A stretch of DNA of 64,000 nt. It comes from CAYRSS01 sp964426945 (GTDB taxonomy: Bacteria; Planctomycetota; Phycisphaerae; UBA1845). The DNA lies in assembly GCA_964426945.1 (NCBI GenBank), contig CAYRSS010000014.1, positions 32,149-96,148 on the forward strand. Direction: 5' to 3'. The position numbers and the translations under genes are program-made. Under the pieces are notes generated by a model that saw only the letters and a list, made by a program, of their open reading frames with translations, had not been told where the DNA came from and did no database searches. Positions 1-7,147 of the stretch are shown piece by piece (position 1 is the first letter of the stretch; each line of letters opens with the position of its first letter).

Positions 1-528
1 GTTTTGCCTATTTTTCTATCTTACCTACGTCCTATAATGCGTCCAGGCAACCCACCCTGCGGCCTCGCCAGCACCATTATCGCGGTTTTGCCCCCTCGGG
101 CAGCCCTCGGAGCGCTCCTCCAACGGCACCGAAAGAACGCCCCGGCGCGACGCCCGGACAGCCCTTATCCGCGCCGATCGACAGCCTGCAGTGCCTCCAT
201 TTTAACCCGGATGGGGCCGTGTCCGGTTCACGCCTGGCCGACTGCCAAGCGGCTCCGCGGCGGCCGGGAGCGTCCTCTCGCGCCGCGGCGGACCGGGGCG
301 TAAAGGCCGTGGCAATTTCGCCGCCCCGGCTCAGTGCCACGTTGGTGGCACTCCATCGGCCCGCGCACCGCCGTGGACCGCCGGTCCTATCGGACCCGCC
401 CGGCCGGCTCCCCCGGCCGCAAACGCAGGCCGGGGAAATGACCGATAGTCGATCGGGGGACAGCAGGTTTGCCCCCCGGGGCCCCTGCGCCCTTGGTCGG
501 AGCGTCCTTATCCAGGCGGCACGAAGCG
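1..528. other. Non-coding or undetermined left edge
   Basis: I see no convincing gene here. The open frames on both strands are arginine- and proline-rich, which is typical of high-GC shadow frames. A TATAAT hexamer lies at 33-38, but there is no well-spaced -35 box, so I do not call a promoter. The gene at 529 may be transcribed from somewhere in this stretch. Confidence 0.5.
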
Positions 529-1728
529 ATGGCACACGAACTCACCATCTGTCTGTACAACCCCGACCAGCAGGGTCGAAGCGACTTCGCCACGGCGTTC
601 CGGGAGCTGCCCGGCGTTCGCGTCCACTGCGAGGCGGCCACCCCCGAGGACCTCCGAGACTGGTTGCGCAGCGTTCACTTCGACGCCGTGTGCCTCAACC
701 TGGACCTCAAGAACGACGCCGGGTTCGCAGCCGTCGAGACCATCGTCCACGCCGCACCCAAGACGCCGATCGTCGGGGTCAGCGCGATGCAGGAGCCCAC
801 GTTCATCATCCGGGCGATGCGCTCAGGCTGCTCGCAGTTCGTCTGCTGGCCCATCGACAACAACGACCTTCGCAGCGTGTTCGAGCGGCTGCGGGCTCTG
901 CGCCCGGCGGTCGTCTCGCAGTCCAAGCGGGTCTGCGTCGTCGGCTCGTCCGGCGGGACCGGCGCGACGACGATCGCCTGCAACCTGGCCATGGAGCTCG
1001 CCCAGGAGTCCGGCCAGCGCGTCGGACTGGTCGACATGAACCTCGAGTTCGGTGACGTCGCCTGTGCCTTCGACTGCCATCCGTCCTATTCCGTGGCCGA
1101 CGTCTGCAGCGACACCGGCGACGTCGACCGCTCCGTTCTCGAACGGGCGCTGCACGAGCTGCCGTGCAACGTCTCGCTTTTGGCCCGCCCGGAGAATATC
1201 GAGCAGGCCCGCGCGGTCATGCCCGACGGCATCGAGCACGTCCTGACCGTGATGGGCGAGATGTTCCCGCACGTCGTGGTCGATCTGCCGCGGGCGTACG
1301 GGTTCCTCAGCACCGCGGTCCTGCGCGAGTCCGATGCGGTCCTCATCGTCATGCAGCTCGGCGTGCCCTTCATCCGCAACGCCGCGCGGCTCTACCAGAA
1401 CCTGGTCGACATGGGGGCGCGCGAGGAGCGCATCCACTTCGTGATCAACCGCTGCAACTCCAACGCCGAGCGGATCACCCCCAAGGAAGTGGAAGAGCAC
1501 TTCAATCGCCCGGTCTTCGCGATGATTCCCAACGACTACCGCCGCGTGCAGGGCGCCCTCGATCTGGGCCATTCGCTCGGCGCCGACGCCCCCAACAGCC
1601 CGGTGAGAACGGCGATTCGGGGCATGGCCAAGCGCATCGTCCACCCCGACACCGAAGCCGCAGCCGGCGCCGCCGCGGCCGGTCCGAGCTTCCTGGGCCG
1701 CCTCTTCGGCCGGGGTGCCAAGCCCTAG
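529..1728 (+). CDS. TadZ/CpaE-like MinD-family ATPase with receiver-like N-terminus
   Basis: A 399-residue protein of the CpaE/TadZ type, which positions tight-adherence (Flp) pilus assembly at the inner membrane. Residues 1 to about 125 form a degenerate receiver-like domain. A MinD/ParA fold follows, beginning with RVCVVGSSGGTGATTIA at about 134-150. The deviant Walker A is unusual: the signature lysine is serine (S141) and the P-loop lysine is alanine (A146). TadZ proteins are known as atypical ATPases. VGLVDMNLEFGDVACAFD and VVVDLPRA further down match the Walker A' and Walker B regions of the family. The start is the ATG at 529; an upstream in-frame start at 469 would add 20 residues unlike the family. 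No other tad genes are in the window, so the pilus locus may lie to the left. Confidence 0.85.
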   Translation: MAHELTICLYNPDQQGRSDFATAFRELPGVRVHCEAATPEDLRDWLRSVHFDAVCLNLDLKNDAGFAAVETIVHAAPKTPIVGVSAMQEPTFIIRAMRSGCSQFVCWPIDNNDLRSVFERLRALRPAVVSQSKRVCVVGSSGGTGATTIACNLAMELAQESGQRVGLVDMNLEFGDVACAFDCHPSYSVADVCSDTGDVDRSVLERALHELPCNVSLLARPENIEQARAVMPDGIEHVLTVMGEMFPHVVVDLPRAYGFLSTAVLRESDAVLIVMQLGVPFIRNAARLYQNLVDMGAREERIHFVINRCNSNAERITPKEVEEHFNRPVFAMIPNDYRRVQGALDLGHSLGADAPNSPVRTAIRGMAKRIVHPDTEAAAGAAAAGPSFLGRLFGRGAKP

Positions 1729-1929
1729 GCACCGCCGTGCGTCCCCGATCCGGCCCGGATGCTCCCTTGCGAAGCCGCCCCGGCGCATCCGCGCTTCCAC
1801 GCTTCCGAGTTTCCGCGTTCCCCCGCTGCGTGGAAACGCGCAGCCCCTGAACATCAAGCGTGAGTGCAAGTGCCTGCCCCGCGGCACGATTATCGGGCCC
1901 GGACATGGTCCTCACATCTGCCCGCCGCG

Positions 1930-1959
1930 TTGACCCTGTTTTGGCCGCCGCCGTATAAT
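1930..1959 (+). promoter_or_regulatory. Sigma70-type promoter of the subtilase gene
   Basis: TTGACC at 1930-1935 and a perfect TATAAT at 1954-1959 are separated by 18 bases. The predicted start of transcription, near 1966, leaves a leader of about 190 bases before the ATG at 2157. The rest of 1729-1929 holds no gene that I can see. Confidence 0.7.
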
Positions 1960-1992
1960 GACCACCGGGGTCTTCGTTAAGGGGTATGGGCG

Positions 1993-2039
1993 GCCGTCCG
2001 GAGTCGGACGGCGCGTGCGGGGAGTACGCATCCCCACGC
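1993..2039 (+). promoter_or_regulatory. Two consecutive hairpins in the subtilase mRNA leader
   Basis: A perfect 8-bp stem, GCCGTCCG (1993-2000) with CGGACGGC (2005-2012), closes a GAGT tetraloop. It is followed at once by a second stem, GCGT plus GGGGA (2013-2023) with TCCCCACGC (2031-2039), which has a 2-nt bulge. There is no T-run, so these do not look like terminators. They could stabilise or regulate the mRNA; I do not recognise a known riboswitch. Confidence 0.5.
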
Positions 2040-2156
2040 CGTGCGATCAGGTCGTCCCCGTGGTCTGTCGAATCCGTCAAGCCGCCGTGCAAACCGCGCG
2101 GCGGCACCGCGCAACGCACCCCCGGCGTCTTTACGCCGCGGGGAGGGGAAGTTGTT

Positions 2157-4568
2157 ATGACTTGCAACCGAAGGTCGGGCGTGTGGGTGGTTGCGGCTCT
2201 CGTGTCGGCGCTGATCGCGACGACGACGCTGGCCGGTGATGTCGGCGGCGGCGCGCCGCCCGCCCCGGCAGTGCTTCAGCTCCAGGCGGGGCTGGTCGCT
2301 ACCGGCCCGCAGAGCAACCTGCTCGCCACGGGGCTGACCGCCTACGAGCCCGGCGTCCGATATGTCGTGCAGTTGCACGGCCCGCTCACCCCGGCGCAGC
2401 GCGGCGCTTTGGCCGCCGCGGGAGTCGAGCTCGGACAGTACCTCCCCACCAACGCCTACCTCGTCAGCCGCGCGACCGGTCAGCCGGCGCAGCTCGCCGC
2501 GCTCGACTTCGTCCAGTGGCTCGGTCGCTATGAGAACGGCTGGAAGCTCTCGCCCGAGATCGGAGCACGCAACCACGCCACGCCCGAGCGCATCGCGCTG
2601 GCCATCGAGGGCAAGGCGCTGCTCGTCGTCACGCTCTTCGAGGGTGAGTCGGTCGCGCAGCAACGCGCCGCGCTGGAGGCGATCGACGGCGTGCAGATCA
2701 CCGGCACGGAGCGCCTGGGCGGTAATGACACCGTCATCATGACGCTGCCGCTCGCGTCGGTCGGCCGGCTGGCCGCGCTGCCCGCCGTGCAGTTCGTCGA
2801 GGAAGCCCCGGAAGCCACGTTTCGCAACACCAGCAACCGCTGGATCGCGCAGGGCGGCGTCATCTCCGGCGACACGCCGGTCTACGACGCCGGCATCCAC
2901 GGCGAGGGCCAGGTCGTCGGGGTGATCGACGGCCGGATCGATCGCTATCACTGCTCGTTTGTCGACACGGTGGCCCCGGGCCCCACGCATCGCAAGCTGC
3001 TGGCGTACAACTCGACATTCGGGGCGCACACCCACGGCACTCATGTCGGCTGCACGATCGCGGGCGACGCCGGCGCCGACGACGACACGCGCGGCGTGGC
3101 GTACGCGTCGAAGCTGGTGTTCAACTACCTGCCCGCGTTCAACGAGGACGGCGTGACCGCCCACCTCGAGCTGCATCACGACCAGGGCGCGCGCATCCAC
3201 ACGAACAGTTGGGGCAACGACAGCTCGACTTCGTACGACTCGCTCGCCCGCGGCGTGGATGTCTTCTGCCACGAGTTCGAAGAGGACCTCGTCCTGTTCG
3301 CCATCACCAATTCTCCCAGCCTCAAGAACCCGGAGAACGCCAAGAACCTGCTCGCCGTGGCGGCCTCCTACGACTACCCCGACTGGGGCTTCCACGCTTC
3401 GGGTGGCACGGGCCCCACGGTCGACAGCCGCCGCAAGCCGGAGATCTACGCGCCGGGCTACCTGACAAGCTCGGCTTTCGCCGTGAACACCACATCGCCC
3501 CACTGCGGCACGTGGGGTCAGACGGGCACCTCGATGGCCGCCCCGGTGATCGCGGCGACGGCGGCGCTGGTCCGCCAGTACTACACCCAGGGCTACTACC
3601 CGACCGGCACGTCGAACGGCGCCCACGAGTTCACACCGAGCAGCGCACTCATGAAGGCCACGCTGCTCAACGCGACCCGCGACATGGACGGCATGCTCGA
3701 TTACCCCGGCGACCTCGAGGGCTGGGGACGCATATCGCTCAACGACGCCCTGTACTTCCCGGGTGACACGCGCAAGCTTCTCGTGCTGGCCGATCAGCGC
3801 AACGCCGGCGGCCTGATGACGACGGACATCGAGACGCACGACTTCGAAGTCACCGACGTGCTCGAACCCCTGCGGGTGACGCTCGTCTGGACCGAGCCCC
3901 CGGCCACGGCCGGCACGGCGGACGCGGTCGTGAACGACCTTGATCTCGAGCTCGTCGATCCGATCGGCACGGTGTACCTCGGCAACGTCTTCTTCGCGGG
4001 CCGCTCCGTCGCGGGCGGACTGCGCGACGACCGCAACAACGTCGAACAGATTCTGATCGACGCCCCGATCGCCGGCGTGTGGCAGGTGCGCGTGAAGGGC
4101 ACCGCCATCGCGGTCAGCACGCAGGGCTACGCCCTCGTCGCCACCGGCGGCATCCAGCAGGCCGCCGCCGTCAGCGGCGCGTGCTGCACGTCGGAAGCGT
4201 GCAGCGAAGTCGCCGGATCGTCGGCGTGTGAAGTGTTCGTCTGTAACGTCGCCGATCACCTGCCCGGCTCGTTCACCGGCTGCTACGGCGACGCCGACGG
4301 CAACGGCTCGGTCAACGCCGGCGACCGCGGCTTCATCTCCGCCGCCATCGGCAGCACGGCCGACGTCGCCGTGTGCCTCTATGACATGGACGGCAACGGC
4401 ACGATCAACGCCGCGGACCGCGGGTTTGTCTCCGCGACGATCGGACTGTGCGAAGCCCTGCCCGACTGGCAGAACGGCAGCGGCCAGAACCACGGCAGCC
4501 CCGACGCTCGCTTCGGCAGCGGCTACATGGGCGACGGCACGACCTGCGCGGCCGTAGAGTGCCCCTAG
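2157..4568 (+). CDS. Secreted S8 subtilase (KP-43-like) with C-terminal dockerin-like module
   Basis: An 803-residue exported serine protease. The ATG at 2157 follows GGGGAGGGGAAG and opens a signal peptide ending near ALIATTTLAG. A long propeptide-like region precedes the catalytic domain. The triad is visible as D258 (GVIDGRID), H293 (THGTHVG) and S459 (GTSMAAP), with an FAITN oxyanion-type segment between the last two. Residues of about 555-660 contain VTLVWTEPP and VNDLDLELVDP, typical of the beta-barrel domain after the catalytic domain in KP-43-type subtilases. Residues 674-803 are the Cys-rich dockerin-like module, with two DxDGNGxxNAxDRG loops and the tail ending ECP shared with the downstream propeller proteins. 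The gene has its own promoter and terminator. Substrate unknown; perhaps cell-surface or scavenged protein. Confidence 0.9.
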   Translation: MTCNRRSGVWVVAALVSALIATTTLAGDVGGGAPPAPAVLQLQAGLVATGPQSNLLATGLTAYEPGVRYVVQLHGPLTPAQRGALAAAGVELGQYLPTNAYLVSRATGQPAQLAALDFVQWLGRYENGWKLSPEIGARNHATPERIALAIEGKALLVVTLFEGESVAQQRAALEAIDGVQITGTERLGGNDTVIMTLPLASVGRLAALPAVQFVEEAPEATFRNTSNRWIAQGGVISGDTPVYDAGIHGEGQVVGVIDGRIDRYHCSFVDTVAPGPTHRKLLAYNSTFGAHTHGTHVGCTIAGDAGADDDTRGVAYASKLVFNYLPAFNEDGVTAHLELHHDQGARIHTNSWGNDSSTSYDSLARGVDVFCHEFEEDLVLFAITNSPSLKNPENAKNLLAVAASYDYPDWGFHASGGTGPTVDSRRKPEIYAPGYLTSSAFAVNTTSPHCGTWGQTGTSMAAPVIAATAALVRQYYTQGYYPTGTSNGAHEFTPSSALMKATLLNATRDMDGMLDYPGDLEGWGRISLNDALYFPGDTRKLLVLADQRNAGGLMTTDIETHDFEVTDVLEPLRVTLVWTEPPATAGTADAVVNDLDLELVDPIGTVYLGNVFFAGRSVAGGLRDDRNNVEQILIDAPIAGVWQVRVKGTAIAVSTQGYALVATGGIQQAAAVSGACCTSEACSEVAGSSACEVFVCNVADHLPGSFTGCYGDADGNGSVNAGDRGFISAAIGSTADVAVCLYDMDGNGTINAADRGFVSATIGLCEALPDWQNGSGQNHGSPDARFGSGYMGDGTTCAAVECP

Positions 4569-4611
4569 CGCAAACCCGCCCCGCGCGGGGTATTACGATC
4601 AAGAACCAACC

Positions 4612-4645
4612 AACCCCCGGCCTGTGTGCCGGGGGTTCTTTTTTA
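4612..4645 (+). terminator. Rho-independent terminator after the subtilase gene
   Basis: A perfect 10-bp stem, AACCCCCGGC (4612-4621) with GCCGGGGGTT (4628-4637), has a 6-nt loop and is followed by CTTTTTT. Confidence 0.9.
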
Positions 4646-4738
4646 GCGCGGCGTGCGCGCCCGCTGTGGCCTGTCGGCCGAGTCGGCAAGGCATCAGCCG
4701 GTACCGTTCCAAACAGTGCGGACAAAATCAATCCTGTC

Positions 4739-4767
4739 TTGATTTCTCGGTGCGATTCAAGTATTAT
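4739..4767 (+). promoter_or_regulatory. Promoter of the propeller-gene operon
   Basis: TTGATT (4739-4744) and TATTAT (4762-4767) with 17-base spacing, in a locally AT-rich stretch just after the subtilase terminator. Predicted transcription start about 4774, some 34 bases before the GTG at 4808. No other promoter is visible before the terminator at 14501. Confidence 0.65.
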
Positions 4768-4807
4768 CGAAGACTATCCGTTCGGAGATTCCCCTGGAGC
4801 TTGAACC

Positions 4808-6712
4808 GTGACCGAATCCTCCGCCCGCCCATGGTCTCGCTTGGTGCTCGCGGTCTGTGTTGTTGCAGGACTCGTCGCGATGCTTGGCCGACCCTCGCCA
4901 TCCGTGGCCGGTGTGCCCGTGTCGGACTGCAACGGCAACGGCGTCGAGGATGACGTCGACATCTCCTCGGGTACGAACCCTGACTGCAACGGCAACGGCA
5001 TCCCCGATGACTGTGACATTTCGTCGCAGGACAGCCTCGACTGCAACAGCAACGGCGTGCCGGATGAGTGTGATGTGGCCCAATCGGGCATTGCCAAGCT
5101 CACCGCGGCCGACGCTGCGACCAGTGACTTCTTCGGCTTGCGCGTTTCGATCAGCGGCGACACGGGAGTCATCGGGGCCTCCGCGGATGACGACGGCGGG
5201 CTCAACAGCGGCTCGGCCTACGTCTTTCGTGCGGTGGGCGGGGTCTGGCAGCAGATCGCCAAGCTCACCGCGGCCGACGCCGCAGAAGGCGATTCGTTCG
5301 GCTGGAGCGTTTCGATCAGCGGCGACACGACCCTCATCGGGGCCTACGGGGATGACGACGGCGGGATCGAGAGCGGCGCGGCCTACGTTTTCCGTGAGGT
5401 CGGCGGGGTCTGGCAGCAAATCGCCAAGCTCACCGCGGCCGACGCGGCGGCAGACGACCTCCTCGGCTACACTGTCTCGATCAGCGGCGACACGGTCGTC
5501 ATCGGAGCCCCCGAGGATAACGACGATGGCAGCATCAGCGGCTCGGCCTACGTCTTCCGTGAGGTCGGCGGGATTTGGCAGCAGATCGCCAAGCTCACCG
5601 CGGCCGACGCGGCGGCAGACGACCTCTTCGGCTTCAGAGTGTCCCTAAGCGGTAATACGGCCGTCATCGGGGCCCCCGCGGATGACGACGGCGGGGAACT
5701 CAGCGGCTCGGCCTACGTCTTCCGTGAGGTCGGCGGGGGCTGGCAGCAGATGGCCAAGCTCACCGCGGACGACACGGCGGCGAATGACTTCTTCGGCGGC
5801 AGCGTTTCGATCAGCGGCGACACGGCCGTCATCGGGGCGCACGACGACGATGACGGCGGCAACAACAGCGGCTCGGCCTACGTCTTCCGCGAGGTTGGCG
5901 GGGTCTGGCAGCAAGTCGCCAAGCTCACCGCGGCCGACGCGGCGCCAGACGACCTCTTCGGCTACAGTGCCTCGATCAGCGGCGACACGGCCGTCATCGG
6001 ATCCTTCCAGGATGACGACAGTGGGGCCGAAAGCGGTTCGACCTACGTCTTCCGCGAGGTCGGCGGGTTCTGGCAGCAGATCGCCAAGCTCACCGCGGCC
6101 GACGCAGCGCAAACTGACTTCTTCGGCGTCAGCGTTTCGATCAGCGGCAACACGGCCGTCATCGGGGCCTACCTGGACGACGACGGCGGCATCGGAAGCG
6201 GCTCGGCCTACGTCTTCCAGCTCGGCGATGACTGCAACAGCAACGGCATACCCGACGAATGCGAGCTTCTCGATAACGACGCCAACACCAGCGGCGTGCC
6301 GGACGAGTGCGAACTCGGCGCGTGCTGCTTCGGCAATGGAACCTGCGAGATCAAGTTTGTCGAAGCGTGCGCCGATTTCGTCTGCAACGCGTTCGACCAC
6401 CAGCCCCTGACGTTCACCGGCTGCTTTGCCGACGCGGACGGCAACGGCGTTGTCAACGCCGCCGATCGCGGGGCGATTTCCGCCAACCTCGGGCAGACCG
6501 CCAACGCCCTGCTCTGTATCTACGATCTCGATGGCAATGGCGTGGTGAATGCCGCCGATCGAGGCGTCGTCTCGGCCAACATCAACCGCTGCGTCGCACT
6601 GCCCGACTACCAGAACGGCAGCGGCCTGAACGGTGGCAGCCCCGACACGAGGTTCGGCGCGGCGGAATTCCACGGCCCGGGGACGACATGCGCGCAGGTG
6701 AGCTGTCCGTAG
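4808..6712 (+). CDS. Secreted single FG-GAP beta-propeller protein with dockerin-like C-terminus
   Basis: A 634-residue exported protein starting at GTG 4808, with TGGAG about 10 bases upstream and an N-terminal signal segment (LVLAVCVVAGLVAML). After it come three Asp/Cys-rich calcium-loop-like repeats of the type DCNGNGIPDDCD. Then there are exactly seven FG-GAP-like units of 55 residues, each with IAKLTAADAA, an FG turn, SISGDTAVIGA, a DDDGG loop and GSAYVFREVGG. Seven such units predict a complete seven-bladed propeller, as in integrin alpha heads. Residues 504-634 are the Cys-rich module with two DxDGNG loops and the tail ending SCP. Probably a surface adhesion or scaffold protein; the ligand is unknown. 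First gene of a three-gene set with 55-base gaps. Confidence 0.85.
   Translation: MTESSARPWSRLVLAVCVVAGLVAMLGRPSPSVAGVPVSDCNGNGVEDDVDISSGTNPDCNGNGIPDDCDISSQDSLDCNSNGVPDECDVAQSGIAKLTAADAATSDFFGLRVSISGDTGVIGASADDDGGLNSGSAYVFRAVGGVWQQIAKLTAADAAEGDSFGWSVSISGDTTLIGAYGDDDGGIESGAAYVFREVGGVWQQIAKLTAADAAADDLLGYTVSISGDTVVIGAPEDNDDGSISGSAYVFREVGGIWQQIAKLTAADAAADDLFGFRVSLSGNTAVIGAPADDDGGELSGSAYVFREVGGGWQQMAKLTADDTAANDFFGGSVSISGDTAVIGAHDDDDGGNNSGSAYVFREVGGVWQQVAKLTAADAAPDDLFGYSASISGDTAVIGSFQDDDSGAESGSTYVFREVGGFWQQIAKLTAADAAQTDFFGVSVSISGNTAVIGAYLDDDGGIGSGSAYVFQLGDDCNSNGIPDECELLDNDANTSGVPDECELGACCFGNGTCEIKFVEACADFVCNAFDHQPLTFTGCFADADGNGVVNAADRGAISANLGQTANALLCIYDLDGNGVVNAADRGVVSANINRCVALPDYQNGSGLNGGSPDTRFGAAEFHGPGTTCAQVSCP
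5093..6230 (+). repeat. Seven tandem 165-bp propeller-blade repeats
   Basis: The word GCCAAGCTCACCGCG or a close variant recurs at 5093, 5258, 5423, 5588, 5753, 5918 and 6083, exactly 165 bases apart each time. Each unit encodes one 55-residue FG-GAP blade. Spacing never slips by a codon, and many stretches are near-identical in DNA. Confidence 0.95.
6409..6587 (+). repeat. 179-bp dockerin-module repeat, copy A
   Basis: Identical to 14154-14332 (offset 7745). It encodes the two DxDGNG loops of the dockerin-like module in the single-propeller gene. Part of it (from 6551) is also shared with the double-propeller gene. Confidence 0.9.
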
Positions 6713-7147
6713 CTCTGCCTTGAGCAACACGGCATCCATGGCTGACAATCACGTGGGAGGGGATGGTATGAACTGGTACCGCTGCGCCTTACGCCGGGTG
6801 GGACTACCGATTTCTGGTTGGACTCTGGCCCTGGCGGGGCTGGCTTGCGCATTGGCCGCCCCGCGCGCACTCGCTTCCGACGGCCGCCTCCGCGGCGTTT
6901 CCGATTGCAACGGCAACGGCGTGGCCGACGCATCCGACCTTGGCGTCTGGACGCCGCGAGTCAACGTGTCCGCGGCCGACGGCGCCGCGGACGACCTGTT
7001 CGGCGCTGCGTTGGCGCTGGACGGCGACACGATGGTGGTTGGCGCGTTGGATGATGACGACGCCGGCTTCAGTGCGGGCTCGGCGTACGTGTACGTTCGA
7101 AGCGGCCTGGGGTGGGTTCAGCAGGCGAAGCTCATCGCGTCGGATGC
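6551..7147 (+). repeat. 597-bp perfect direct repeat, copy A
   Basis: Identical base for base by eye to 9720-10316 (offset 3169). It spans the last part of the first propeller gene's dockerin-like module, the 55-base intergenic gap, the ribosome binding site and signal peptide of the next gene, and its first two blades. Mismatches appear immediately on both sides (6550 and 7148). Confidence 0.93.

Noticed and set aside
219..1055. 278-residue open frame on the plus strand overlapping the TadZ-like gene
   Set aside because: It is Arg/Pro/Ala-rich with no domain, typical of an out-of-frame reading of a high-GC gene.
1977..4493. 838-residue antisense frame opposite the subtilase
   Set aside because: It mirrors a strongly supported S8 protease in the other strand; its composition (Val/Arg/Gly/Asp) is an antisense artefact of the codon pattern.
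5093..6230. Regular 165-bp repeats considered as a CRISPR or satellite array
   Set aside because: The repeats are coding, contiguous without spacers, and each encodes one 55-residue FG-GAP blade.
6720..6767. TTG start at 6720 (and the equivalent at 9889) for the propeller proteins
   Set aside because: The ATG 48 bases later has a strong ribosome binding site at the right distance and opens directly into the signal peptide.
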